Shown here piece after piece: positions 21,780 to 33,770 of a stretch of DNA of 64,000 nt. Both the position numbers and the translations under genes were made by a program. Under the pieces are notes generated by a model that was not told the DNA's origin, ran no database searches, and saw only the letters and a list, made by a program, of their open reading frames with translations. The stretch's first letter is position 1; each line of letters begins with the position of its first letter. The DNA is from Trifolium pratense (lineage: Eukaryota > Streptophyta > Magnoliopsida > Fabales > Fabaceae): positions 10,237,501 through 10,301,500 of the forward strand of contig NC_060059.1 of the NCBI RefSeq assembly GCF_020283565.1, written 5' to 3'.

Positions 21780-23291
21780 GGCTTAATTACTAAATTGGTC
21801 CCTTAAAGACATTTTTGGTTTCAAATTGGTCCCTTAAAGAAAAAAAAACCCAAATTGGTCCCTTAAAGACTTTGCCGTTAAACATTTTGGTCCTTTCCGT
21901 CCAAAAACTGTTAATTTGTACATGTGGCAAACTGAGTGCTTACATGGCTGCTTACATGGTTGCTTACATGGATGCTTACTAGGTCACAAAGTTTCAAAAG
22001 ATAAGATGGAGGGTTGGATTAAGTGGAAGCACAAATGTTATTATATTCTGCCCACACTATATCTTTTTCACATTTTCTTCAAATCGTATTAACTTCATCC
22101 GACTCAGTAAACTCACCCACCAACCCACTGAGTCAACTCGCTGAAAACATGTTCAACAACAACTAACATCATGCTTGAATCAACTTGCCCCACAACCCAC
22201 AGTTTCTCTCCTCTTAGTAATCATCATGTCCTCCTCCACAAAGGGCAAGAATAAGTTGTTGCAAATAAACAATCTATGATACTAAAATTGAACTTTGAGT
22301 TGCCGATGAAAGTAGGAATGTTGGTGAGAAAAAGACGATGAAGTTCTTCATTAAAAATTGAAAGTAGGAAATGTTGGGAAGAAAACGATGAAGTTCTTCA
22401 TTAAAAATTGTAATTTTATTCTTATTTGAGAATTTTTTTGTTATATTAATGTCACAAAAAAAGCCTCAGATTAAGACATTTTCCGGTGTTTATTTATTTT
22501 TTTAAAAAAAATTCAGATCTAAAAATTGTTCTTTTTTAAGTCCTTTTGAAATCATGGGTTTGAGAAAAATTTTACTTTTTTCATGTTCTGAAATTCATCT
22601 ACACTCTTTCAACACAACACAGATTCTTCATTCTCACACTAACTCTCTCTCTCACTCACTCACACCTTTCTCACCAACTCACAATTTCACACCAAACCAA
22701 TCCAATCCAATCCAATCCATGTTTTCCAAATTTGTAACCTGCTAAATCCAACTCCATTTCACAACTACTTCACCGAATGATGGTGGAAACCTCAACATTA
22801 GGTCGGTTCCACCGCCAAAGACTCGACTTTAAACGCTGCGTTCCGGTGCTTGCACTGGTGCTTGCCATTTTTTGTGGGTAACAAGACAAGTGTATCAATG
22901 AGAGAAGAAGAAGAAGAAGAGGATTTGAATGTAGAAGATGATTGAGTAATGAGGGAATGGATGAAGATGAAGATGAAGATGAAGAACCTAATGTTTATTA
23001 TGTTTTGTTTGTATAATTTTTTATTTATTTTAAATTTTAACTTTAAGTTTTTTTTTTTTAACTTAAATGATTTACCTAGTAAGCATCCATGTAAGCAACC
23101 ATGTAAGCAGCCATATAAGCAGCCATGTAAGCACTCAGTTTGCCACATGTACAAATTAACAGTTTCTGGACGAAAAGGACCAAAATGTTTAACGGCAAAG
23201 TCTTTAAGGAACCAATTTGAGGCTTTTTTTTCTTTAAGGGACCAATTTGAAACCAAAAATATCTTTAAGGGACCAATTTAGTAATTAAGCC
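21780..23291. mobile_element. Mutator-like non-autonomous element, 1.5 kb, with long TIRs
   Basis: The ends ggcttaattactaaattggt / accaatttagtaattaagcc are perfect inverted copies, and the TIRs continue with changes for about 240 bp. They include the gcttacatgg iterations at 21937-21979 and their mirror at 23072-23133. The 9-bp duplication tattcgtat lies at 21771-21779 and 23292-23300. The unique interior (about 22000-23030) has a pyrimidine-rich leader-like stretch (22600-22720) and a GC-richer block (22795-22880). It may be captured host DNA (Pack-MULE style). No intact gene is encoded; short frames at 22554-22745 and 22798-23281 overlap on both strands and look fortuitous. Confidence 0.9.
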
Positions 23292-23300
23292 TATTCGTAT

Positions 23301-24572
23301 CTTTACCATCATCGTCGACGATATATATGGGTGTACTTTTTTGCATAATTTTAAAAAACAAAAGAATGCTTTGTCAAAAAAAAAAAAAAAGATTGTTAAA
23401 AAAAAGAATTAGTAAGCATATACGGTGATTGCGTTAAAAAAATTGTTTAGACTTGGCTATTTATTATATTTGTTGAGTAAATATATCAGATTGAAAATGT
23501 GAATGTCTTAATAAAAAAGCCTGACAAAAATAAGAACTAAGCTTATAAAAAAATAAATGTATAGTAAATGTATACCCAAAAAAAAGGAAAAAAAGATGCT
23601 TAATAAAGTAACACGATTTTTTAGGAAATTATATATGAAATATATATGCATCTTTTGTGGATGTAAAATAAAGTCACATTCCCTCTAAAATTTAACATGA
23701 CTTATGGATGTATTAATAAAGTCACATGATAATAATTCCCTCTAAAGTCTAACATAATTTAGAGGAAATCATTTATAAAAAAAAATAAAAAATTAGAGGA
23801 AATCACAAGTATTTAATTTTTTAATGGAATTATTTGAGGACATAATAAAGTCATATTTTTGTTTTTTTTATTCTTATACGTATATTTAGTTGAATAAGAG
23901 AAAATTAATTGCTTATTAACCAAAAATAAACGTATTAATTAATGAAGGTCAATGAGACATACTCCATTCGTCTCAAATTATAAGGAAAAAAACCTCATTT
24001 ATTTTTGTCCTAAATTACAAGGGAAAAAATCATTTTTAAGAATATTTTTTCTTTATTCTTATAAAATTAAATGCAACTTATTCCAATGAAAACCCAAAAA
24101 AACATATTTTAAATTATTATGTTTTACTTTTTCTTAATAAGTGTAATTTTTTTGTTTTTTCCCTTATAATTTGGGACAGAGGGAGCAATAGCTAGCATTG
24201 GCATAAATAGAAATTTTAAATCGGTATAGCAGTTGTTAATTTTAAATGGAAATTTTAAATATTTTTTTCTTAGTTTAAGCAACCTGCTTATCATAGTGTG
24301 TTTTTTTTCTTCCATTTCGTGACTAAAAATATGGGATAAAGTGCTAAGGAGCAGTTTTTTATTTATGCTTTCAATAAATACAATATATTTTGTTTCCATG
24401 ATTATATTGATCAACTATTTCAAGCAACCAAAGCATAAATGTTTTTTGGTCACATATTTGATTCTTTTATTCAGATTACAAAGTAAGGAATTAGGTTAGT
24501 ATTTTCGGTTAAACAGATGGACTAAGCAGGTTGATCACATCACATCTAGAAGACTATAATCTCAGGTTTTCA
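23301..24572. other. Upstream region of the histidine kinase gene
   Basis: AT-rich, with a Stowaway-type MITE at 23962-24185 and several A-runs. The last ~150 bases before the ATG (24420-24572) may contain the leader. I could not identify a TATA box with confidence. Confidence 0.4.
23962..24185. mobile_element. Stowaway-type MITE
   Basis: Starts ctccattcgtctcaaattat after TA and ends ataatttgggacagagggag, an inverted copy. The right-hand TA duplication has changed to ca. It lies about 390 bp upstream of the histidine kinase start codon. Confidence 0.75.
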
Positions 24573-27500
24573 ATGGCATTACAGTCTTTGTCTTTGGTGA
24601 TCTTACTGGTAATATTTATTAGTTCATACTTGATACCATTTTATACATTGCTTCTTATTGTTAATATTTATGTCATTAAAAATGTTTTCATGTAGAAGTA
24701 CAAGAATTTTTTATTTTATTTTTACTTTTGTGTATACATTTTGAACAAGTTTAACAAATATTTGTTGTAGGCATATGGTGCACTGATAACTCTTGTCACA
24801 TTGACACCATGCTGGTATGTCATGGTCACGCATATCGAGAAACGTGTGAATTTGAACTCAAAAAATATTGTAGACCAATTGCAATCAGAAATTCAGTACT
24901 CAGCTCAACTGTTGCATCCAATGAAATCCTCATCAACAAATTTAGCAAGATTGTTGAGTTCATCACTTGATTCTACTAACATCTCTTTCTCTGATATTCA
25001 AACCAAGGTATTCATATATTATGCACATATACTTATATATGGATTTAATTCATGTACACTGTCGGTGTAAATTTTCTTTATATTGTCAATCGATCATAAT
25101 TGTCGGATCACTAAATATGTTTGACTTTAACCATGACTACTGCTAAAGTCACACATATTATTGGTTGTGATCTGCAAAGTTTAAAACATTTTACATTGAC
25201 CATAACTCTATATATAATATATAATGATAATGATTTTCCTTATGATCTTAATTTTTTTGTTTTGCAGGTTGCTCCATTATTATTTCAAGCATTTGTGACA
25301 GTTCCTCACTTAACTCAAATCTCATACATAGGAATGGAAGGTCTCTTTTTCTCATATTGCAGTGATCGCGATCAAGCTCTAGTGATGTTCTCTAATTCAT
25401 CATCAAATAAACCCTTATACTATATTCAGCAAGCGAATAATGAAACCGGAGAGGTTTTTGGAGAAGCCATAATATCAAACTCCTCTATCAACACAAGTTG
25501 GATTAAGGAAGCAGCTAATCTTTCAAATGAATCTGCGTCGTTAGGAAGCAAGTGGAGCAATGACCGCGATCTTTTGTTCCTCAATTCTGCTAGAATCAAC
25601 AGAATAGGAGTGATTTCGCTAGGATTTACAGCAAAATCAATAACTGATTATGTTACTAGTGTTGACCATCTAGGCACGAGCTCGTATTTAGCTACCAAAG
25701 ATGGACAAATTCTTGTGGAAGGAATTCAACATATCCTTTTCGTTGTTTTTAATGATTCAGTTTCCTTCCAATCAGTGAATGCAAATGGAGATATGATAAA
25801 GAATGAGGGAACTGTCTCATGCAAGAATGAAGCTATTGCTTCTAATTTGAATATTCAAGATAATAGATATCTAATCCATTGCTACCTCATTGATATAATG
25901 GGAATAGAATCAGTAAGTTTTAATAGAATCGGTCCAGTTTACACGATTACCCCTGAACTGTACCCTAACATAAATGAACTTCATTAATCATTGAGATTGA
26001 ATAGTGTCATTAGCACTAATTTGATTATCTTTCAGGTGTATGTTTTGGCTGTACCACGAAATGGATTTGACGCGAGTTATAAGAAAATCGGATTGGCTCT
26101 ATTGAATGTAATGATGGTAATGATACTTGTTGCTGTCTTTGGTTTTCTATTTATTGATGGTAGAGCCATAAGAAGAGAAATGCACTTGTGTGCCTCACTC
26201 ATCAAACAAAAAGAGGCCACACAACAAGCTGAGAAAAAAAACATGAACAAGAGCCTCGCTGTTGCTAGTGCCAGCCACGACGTTCGCACTTCTCTCGCAG
26301 GCATTACTGCTCTCATAAAAATTTCGTCTAAGTTAGTTCCTTCTGGTTCAGAATTGGCTTCAAATTTAATCCAAATGGAGGATTGTACACGAGATTTACT
26401 AGGTAACAATGTCATTGGTTCATTTGATGCTGCCCAAACTTTTCGATCGTACTGTTATATTATAGGCAAAACTGCACCCAGAGTACTTTAAAGATCTCTG
26501 GTGCAGTTTTGCCTATATTATGTTAATTATTATGAGTTAATGGACAAGTGGTGACTTCGATGCAATTTTCAAGGGGTCGCTAATTTGTTTTCTTTGTGTA
26601 CAATTTTGCTTAGGACTATTGAACTCTATACTTGACACAAGCAAAATTGAGGTAGGAAAAATGGAACTGAAGGAAGAAGAATTTGATTTATCTCATTTTC
26701 TGGAAGAAGTGGTTGATATATACTATCTTGTGGCCATGGAGAAAGGTGTAGAACTTGTATTGGACCCTTGTAATGGTTCTATTATAAAATATTCGCGTGT
26801 GAAAGGCGATAAAGGAAGACTTAAACAAGTGTTGTGTAATTTACTGAACAATGCTGTCAAATTTACAAATGAAGGTCACATAACAGTTCGAGCTTGGGCC
26901 CAGAAGCCGACATTAAGTAGTTCAATAATCAAAACTAACCAACATAGTTTCATGAAACATTTGTTGCACTTATTTTCGAAGAAAAAAAATGAAGCAGATG
27001 AGGAGGACATAGAGAAAACAATGAATTCGATTCAACAAGATTCTCTGCGTTCTATGGATTTCGTGTTTGAAGTGGACGATACAGGAAAAGGAATTTCGAA
27101 AGAGAATTACAAGTCTGTGTTTGAGAATTATGTTCAAGTTAAAGAAACTGATCCTGTCCAAGAAGGAACAGGCTTAGGACTTGGAATTGTGCAGTCTTTG
27201 GTAGGTATAATCACTTATTGGTTACTATAGCCAAATGATTTTGAATTATTTTATAAATTGTTTTTCTTATTTTCTATAGGTACGTTTGATGCATGGAGAT
27301 ATTGAAATTGTGGACAAGAATATTGGTGAAAAAGGAACATGTTTCAGGTTCAATGTTCAACTCAGTTTATGCGAAGGAGTAACCGTGACAGATTTTAGTG
27401 CAAGGGGAGGTCTTGAGTATGGAACAAGTAACATGAATCCCATGTTACATATTTTCAACTCTAGTCCGAAGATCGAGGCTTCGCGTGTTGTTCTTTTAAT

Positions 27501-28768
27501 TGGAAACAAGGAGCGTCGGAGGACTTGTAAAAGGTTCATGAAGAGCTTAGGGATTAAAGTTAAGGTTGTGAGCTGTCAAGAAGGTTTGTTTGATACTCTA
27601 GAGGAGATCAAACAAAAGGATCGCCGTTCCGGTGGCCTGAGCTCTCCAGAATCTTCTTCCAATTTGAGTCCTTCCTCCCATTCCACATCTCATAATTCAT
27701 TTTCAAGAACCAGAGGTGTTCCTTTGAGTTCTATGGATGGAAATGAGTATACATCACCGGTGTTCAAGAAGATGAATGTTGGAACTGTCTCAGGATTCGT
27801 CTTGATTGTCATAGATGCAAATGCAGGACCATCATTTCCTAAACTTTTCAGAATTGTATCCAACTTCAAGAAAGGCTTTTCCAACCGTTGTAACATTGTT
27901 TGGTTGGATAATCCACATTTGCATCGTATCGATTCCAAACTAATTGATCAGAATGACATTATCATATTGAAGCCGTTTCATGGTAGTCGTTTGTTCCAAG
28001 TCATAATGCTTCTTCCTGAGTATAGCAATGGCAGTACATGGCAAAGCATTAAGAAACCGCGTTTTAGAAAATCTCCGGTTTGTCCAGGAGAAATACAAGA
28101 ATGTGGAGACTCAAGCTGTTACAACAATTCCTTGCATTCCAAGAAATTTTTGGTTGTTGACGATACTAAAATTTTGCGTACGTTAGCTACAAATATATTG
28201 GTTTCGCTCGGTGCAACTGTCGAGCAATGTGAGAATGGAGAAGAGGCTGTGAAGCTAGTTGATGAAGGACTAAAAAGGGATTATCCTAATCTTCCTTATG
28301 ATTACATCTTGATGGACTGTCAGGTATAATGATCATAGAATATGGTTTGGTTTCTCATTTTTTTGGTCAAGTAACCTAGTAGCTAGAAAATCCACCTTTA
28401 AGGTGAATAACTGGAGTGTCCAGGATTCGAACCCGGCGCTCCTACACATATAGTGCGATATCCCTGCCAACTGAGCCAAGCTCACGGGGCAAATATGGTT
28501 TGGTTTCTACTCCCCTTATTTTGTTATCTCATCCAACTTATGAAATAATTGATTAATTTTTCAACAGATGCCGGTGATGAATGGATTTGAGGCAACAAGA
28601 CAGATACGAGAGATGGAGAAGTCGTACGGTGTTCACATTCCTATCATTGCGTTAACTGCAGATGTTGATAGTTCGACGACAGTGACTAGAATGGACTTTC
28701 ATATAGAAAAGCCTCTTGGAAAAGAAAATTTACTTGAAGCTGTTAGATACTTCAACAGTAAAGAGTGA
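24573..28768 (+). CDS. CKI1: CKI1-type hybrid sensor histidine kinase, 7 exons
   Basis: Coding exons: 24573-24608, 24771-25007, 25268-25912, 26036-26402, 26614-27200, 27280-28323, 28568-28768; GT-AG introns, ~1038 residues (Arabidopsis CKI1 is ~1120). A signal-anchor span covers about residues 5-30. An extracytosolic sensor region carrying the QTKVAPLLFQAF and ISYIGMEGLFFSY segments follows, then a second span at about 325-346. The histidine kinase core has the H-box SASHDVRTSLAGI (phospho-His about 387), N-box CNLLNNAVKFT (about 504-514), G1 VDDTGKGI (582-589), F-box FENYVQV and G2 GTGLGLGI (612-619). A receiver-like linker with no obvious phosphorylation pocket (about 694-870) precedes a C-terminal receiver with Asp pair 918-919 (VVDDTKI), phospho-Asp 970 (ILMDCQ|MPVMNG, split by intron 6) and Lys 1020 (IEKPL). 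In Arabidopsis CKI1 drives the His-Asp phosphorelay without binding cytokinin and is needed in the female gametophyte. That function is inferred here by homology. Confidence 0.92.
25046..25205. mobile_element. Decayed MITE in intron 2 of the histidine kinase gene
   Basis: Left part acactgtcggtgtaaatttt and right part aaacattttacattgacc match the ends of the 5603-5771 element, with attggttgtg near the right arm as in that copy. The ends are diverged and no duplication is visible. Confidence 0.5.
26461..26517. repeat. Compact perfect-stem hairpin in intron 4 of the histidine kinase gene
   Basis: The arms tataggcaaaactgcacc (26461-26478) and ggtgcagttttgcctata (26500-26517) are exact reverse complements. 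They enclose a ~21-nt centre that also pairs partly (cagag/ctctg). It lies inside the 211-nt intron 26403-26613. It may be a tiny MITE or a structured intronic RNA; no homologue is visible in the window. Confidence 0.8.
28356..28491 (-). mobile_element. tRNA-derived SINE in intron 6 of the histidine kinase gene
   Basis: On the minus strand it begins gccccgtgagcttggctcag, with an A-box-like ggctcagttggcaggg and a B-box gggttcgaatcc, and ends in an A-run (plus-strand T-run at 28359-28364). A 17-bp duplication aatatggtttggtttct lies at 28339-28355 and 28492-28508. It interrupts the intron between the codons for the phospho-Asp motif. It lacks a complete tRNA fold, so it is not a tRNA gene. Confidence 0.9.
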
Positions 28769-29858
28769 AATGATGACGTCGTCTACAACATTGGTAAGAG
28801 TCGAGTTAAACTTAACCCAAATTCTAAGAATTTTGATATAGTTCTCAAGATATTATTTAACACTAATTTTTTCTTCAATTTTTTTGTAGTTTCTAGTATC
28901 TAGATATGTAAGCTATATTAGTTTTCTGGCATTTTGGAGTTAATTTTACGATTTTGCTATCTCTTGATAAGTAAATTCTCTATTTGTTTGGCCTTCTGTA
29001 ACAATCATAGAGGAACAAAAGACAATAAAAAAAGTCACACCAATAAAAATAAAAAACAAAATCAATCAATCAATAGTTTCAAAAAAGCAACAAAACCAAA
29101 GCATTGTTCGACAAAACTAAGTACAAATGTCATGTGATTTCACATCACAACAACTCAGGGCCCGGCCCAATATTGAGGTGACCACTTGAGTAAGATCAAA
29201 CACAGATTTAACCTCATATTATAGAGACAAAAACGTAAAATAAACATTTTGTAACATGTGAAATTTAAAGATATAATTATCTAAGTATAAGGTGTACAGT
29301 GATAAACTTGAAGGATATTCTTGTAATAAATTCATAATTTATTTGGATTATCTAAGTATTGTTAATTTTTATTGTGGATGAAAATTGAATCTCTAACCAT
29401 CTTATTACTCAACTCCCTATCTCATCCACCTAATCCACCAAGTCATTCTTATAACTCCCGACTTGATTCTGTTAACCTCATAGTTCTCTTTAACATGATT
29501 CTCTCATACGCACTCCTATTAAATAAAAGGAGTTAGGAAACGATCTGAGTAGTTGTTAGCTTCTAGTCTCTATTCCTATCTTATTCCTATCCGAGTCCAT
29601 CTTTCAGGGATAACCTGCCTCTTTCATGGTAACTAAGAATTAGTTTGACTTAATTAAGAGACTTCCTCCTAGTAAGTTATATACTTCAATGACTAAATTG
29701 ATGGGATAGAAAAGTTGAAAGAAAGTCCAATTTGTTCGACATAATTCAAAATTGAGATATTTTTTTGTCGATTTACAAATTCTAGTAGTGCAATTGTCCG
29801 ACCTCTACAATTTCAAAGAGCGAATTAATTAGTAATGTACTCAACATTAAAGTTATAC
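28769..29858. other. 3' flank of the histidine kinase gene; intergenic
   Basis: The first 200-300 bases are probably the 3' UTR. From about 29140 on I see only AT-rich sequence with a moderately complex stretch at 29440-29640 that I cannot assign. No gene recognised. Confidence 0.4.
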
Positions 29859-30076
29859 ATTTTTTTATTAAAAAAAAAACCCGATCCAAAGATCGACTAA
29901 TTTGAGAGGACCAATCTCACCATCTATTTGCGGGAGCCTCATTTAAAGCCAGAGTTTGTTTTTGTTCTATATGGACTAGTCCACTGAAATTGACACCAGA
30001 GAAAATTGAACCTGAAATCTTGAGAGGAGCACACTCCAAAATCTCAAGCCAACACCACCAGGCTAACCCAAGTGAG
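29859..30076 (-). mobile_element. SINE, minus strand, with TSD
   Basis: Read on the minus strand it starts ctcacttgggttagcctggt, continues with ggagtgtgctcctctcaaga and a decayed B-box (aggttcaattttc), and ends in a T/A-rich tail. This is the layout of Au-type plant SINEs. The 12-bp duplication ttaaagttatac lies at 29847-29858 and 30077-30088. Confidence 0.8.
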
Positions 30077-30128
30077 TTAAAGTTATACTTTTTTTTTACT
30101 CATCACATTTGCTATTTGTAACATAAAA

Positions 30129-30560
30129 TACTTTTTTTAGCAGCAAATATATTATATTAATAATCGGTCTCTGTACAAGACGAACAGAGGCCGGTAAAAT
30201 CAGAACTACAAAACAAAGACGCCGTATATAAGCGAAACACCAACGAATAAAGCCAAAACCATACACCACCTAAAAGAAGAACCTTTCTAATCCCGTACTA
30301 AGAAGGACAGTCCTCAGCCTCCAAACCACCAAAGAAGACCATCAACCCAACCCAAAAAGATGCAACTAGACTCTAACTCCCGAACTCGAATCAAAAGTGT
30401 TCTGCCCATCAAAATCCAAAAGGCAACTCCTCGAACCAAAATTAATGGGACAACGATAGAGTAAAAACCTAAGACAAATAAGTCTCAACTTGCAGTTCCC
30501 ATCCAAACACTCGACACTTGCAGGCTCTTGCTTTTGGCTGCTATGCTACTCTTCCTCGAA
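30129..30560 (-). mobile_element. LINE 3' end fragment, minus strand
   Basis: On the minus strand the segment has the style of a plant LINE 3' untranslated tail: it ends cagagaccgattattaatat then a short variable run and ctaaaaaaag. It is less AT-rich than its surroundings. No RT motif is retained and no duplication was found, so the class is inferred. Confidence 0.5.
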
Positions 30561-31812
30561 TGATTCCACAAATTTATTTTGTTGGAATACATAAAGTTTT
30601 GATGCAGTGTTGTTGATAGTGCCTCTTGTAATTAATTGCCTACAAAAACTAACAGAGTATAGTATCTGATTTCTTGATATATACATGACATGTATTCTTG
30701 CATCTAATTACTATTAATGTTGTATGCCTCAAATAACTTATTTCTACATGTTTCACATCACATTATATTATTTATTTATGCCCCTCCTCATGAATGTTTG
30801 TTTTCATTTGGTCCCATCTTTATCTCCTTTACTGTATATACTTAATCAATCTGGTTTGGTGTCACTATCACCATGTGCTCACTTAGATGCTGAAAACTAC
30901 AACTTTTAATTCTCTTTTTCTAATTTCTATCCACTCATTTCATGCACATTTTGTACCTTATATTTAAAAATTGAATGTAATTTTTTAAATTAATTTACTT
31001 GTTGCAAATTTTTTAATTAATTTTATAAACAATTCAATGCTAGCTAGGAGTTATTTTCTATATTATAATCTATCTATAATTTCAACAATACTCTGATGGT
31101 GTATCTTATTATAAAATTCACTTTTAAATTTACTAAAAAAATAATCAACTTTGAGTTTTTTCTCCTTTAGGATTACACTCATTTTAGTATAATTCAATTC
31201 AACCCTACAAAATTGATTTATAAGAAAAAGATTACCTCAATTATTTATAAATTCATATCCAAATGATTTTCCAACCAAATATACATCACCTAACTAAATT
31301 AGAACACTTTTTTGATAAACTTAATGGTACAACTAATTTTCTTAATATCTATTAATTTGGTAAGTGAGTCTTTTAACATAGTAAAAATTAAATCGTACAT
31401 ACATATTATGTGGAAGTTCTATGGAATCCACTAGCTAGGAAACAAAAGTGAGTGATGATTTATTTTCATCATATTAATCATCATGGACCATCTTTTAGAG
31501 CCCATATCCACCTAACAACCTATTTCAAATACAAACAATGTCAATTCTCACAGCTGGAGAATTACAAGTATGAACAACTTGGGTAAATGTGTTTTTTCAA
31601 GCAAAACAACTTTTTAAATGTGAATCCCAAATAATACAAAAGTTTCCTTAATTGCCAATCATAAAAATAAAAAAATAAAAACAAACCCACCATTCTTTTC
31701 ATTTCACAGCCTATATTTGTTGATTTGGTTCCTTTGCAATCAAAGGAAGAATCATCATGACATATAAAAAATATTGGTGAATTAAATATAATTGTTATGG
31801 AGCATATTGTCT
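30561..31812. other. AT-rich intergenic; nothing recognised
   Basis: All six frames are broken by stops, and the only longer frame (30724-30909) is low-complexity. No transposon ends found. Confidence 0.4.
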
Positions 31813-32300
31813 ATTTTTTTAATAGTAAAATGATATATATATTAATGAGCGAATTGGAAAAAAGTACAAGTGGTATTATATGCACTTCTAAAGAAAAAGT
31901 ACAATTAGTACTTTACCCAATCCGAAAAAAAGTATACTCAAAACTACCTAGCTATACAATCAAAATGATCCGCACATTATTCATAAAACAAATATGTTGT
32001 TCCAATCTTTTTTGCCAAAAGCCATTTCCAAGAAACAAGCTTAATTCTATCCACCATCTCTTGCACCTCAACAATTTTCCCCAAAAAATCCCAACATTCT
32101 GAGAGCGTCATAACGTCCAAATGACCGCATGCCAAACCATTAGAACTCCTTTTCTTCCTTGCTTCCTATTCTATCATAAGTTCCTAAAAGTCTCAAATAT
32201 TGAAAGCATAGAATGACGTAAAACCGTAGAAAGCCCAAACCACCTAAAGACCTTTGTCCACCCCGCCCACACCAACGAGCAAGTAAGTTATGTAACAAGA
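31813..32300 (-). pseudogene. LINE C-terminal fragment and 3' tail, minus strand
   Basis: Minus-strand translation (about 32150 downwards) gives MVWHAVIWTL, a stop, then GKIVEVQEMVDRIKLVSWKW and LLAKKIGTT. This is the characteristic end of plant L1-type polyproteins. An AT-rich tail ends in an A-run (plus-strand T-run 31813-31819). At least one in-frame stop and small frame breaks make it dead. Confidence 0.7.
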
Positions 32301-32370
32301 TAAAGAATTACTTTATTGCTTGGTAGGAGAAGAAATGGAATGGACAAAATGAGAACTAAAGTTGGTAATT

Positions 32371-32539
32371 TTTTTTTCATCACAAGTGTCCGACTCATTG
32401 GACCATTTAATCTGATTCAGATGTCAGTTCTAGCATCAAGTGGTTCCAACCCCTTCTCAAGCGCAATTGTGAGGGATCGAACCGTGATTCTCTTTACCAA
32501 GTTCAGAACCGGTCACCACTGAACCAATTAACAATAACT
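32371..32539 (-). mobile_element. tRNA-derived SINE, minus strand, with TSD
   Basis: The minus strand holds an A-box-like ggttcagtggtgacc and a B-box ggttcgatccc, then ctcacaattgcgcttgagaa and a tail cacttgtgatgaaaaaaaa. The near-duplicate flanks are taaagttggtaatt (32357-32370) and taaaattggtaaatt (32540-32554). Confidence 0.85.
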
Positions 32540-32554
32540 TAAAATTGGTAAATT

Positions 32555-33770
32555 CATTGAAGTACATCTTATGTCAAGATTAATTGCTAATAATCACCCA
32601 TCTGATGATCTATCCATTCATGCTATACTTATCACCTACCAATTAAATCATCATTAAAATAAAATTTACCATTTAGTTTTCCAACCTCTTTATATTAATT
32701 ACAAGATGTGTTTACATTTCAAAAAATTGGGTTGGAATATTTCTTGTAATTACTATTTATTTTTCTTTGGAAAAGATTGGGGAAAAAAACACTAGAAGAT
32801 GATAGAATGACACATCTATATAACTGCAATGATCTCTTTTGTACTAATGAATGATATGAGCAATCTATGCTATAAATGTTTCTGTTTCAGATTTAATAGC
32901 TACAACCTGGATATTTCAACTAATTGTAATGATTCACTAAAAAAACAATGCTTCTTCTAGTTCCTATTATAAAAAAATTTTAAAAAAAATTGTTAAATAA
33001 TTAATGTATCTAATATTTTGATTTATATTTATAATATAGGGACAGGAGAAGTATAATGTTGTTTAACTACTTGGCCCATTTTAAATTGCTACACTCAATT
33101 ATCACTATTTATGTTATTTATTTTCCCAACATCAACATGTCCTTTCCATGTGAAACTTATAGAACAGTACTCTTCAATTTCAAATGAAATGTTCAGTTTC
33201 TATAACTTCAATTGTGGATTTGCAGACCTAACTATCTCCATAAATCAATGCTTAGGATTTAAGTAACACTCTTCACAAAAGTCATCTAATTAATAGGCAC
33301 ATCTATATTTTTTTGAATGACAAGCATATATAAAAAACGAAAAGAATATAAGAGAATGTTAAAAAAATAGAGTACTAGAAGTACACTTCACCAGAATCCA
33401 ACAATCTTCAACATAAGACAAAAAAAAAAAAAAAAAAAAAACAGGCATATGCTTAGGATTTAAGAAACACTCTTCACAAAAGTCATCTAATTAATAGGCA
33501 CATACATTATTTTTACCTGCATGCATAAAAAAGCCACAAATTCTCATATAAATAAATTCTCATCTACATACATTATTTTTCTTTATGCTTGTTAGGTAAC
33601 TTTCATCATATGTCTGTATAAGCTAGCTAAATATAATAAATTCTCATTTAATAAATTTGAGGTTTATATTTTTTTGGCCATATGAAAAAGAAAACAAAAA
33701 CTAAATACTACGTTTTTTATTATAAGGTCGACATTCTTATAAGTAAGACTGGAGAGAGACAAAATAATTG
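32555..33770. other. AT-rich intergenic with a direct repeat
   Basis: No gene. The only structure is a ~54-bp direct repeat at 33249-33302 and 33451-33504 enclosing a segment that ends in a run of about 24 A residues (33419-33441). Confidence 0.45.
33249..33504. repeat. 54-bp direct repeat bracketing an A-tailed insert
   Basis: The two copies, both starting tgcttaggatttaag and ending taattaataggcacat, differ at very few positions. The insert between them (33303-33450) ends aacataagac plus an A-run and caggcata. It could be a retroposed sequence with an unusually long duplication, or a simple segmental duplication. Confidence 0.7.

Noticed and set aside
22554..23281. Overlapping frames on both strands within the MULE
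   Set aside because: They run through TIR repeats and simple (gaa)n/(atg)n tracts; no domain and no consistent splicing.
28388..28491. Possible tRNA gene on the minus strand (A- and B-box-like sequences)
   Set aside because: No complete cloverleaf, an A-run tail and a 17-bp duplication make it a SINE.
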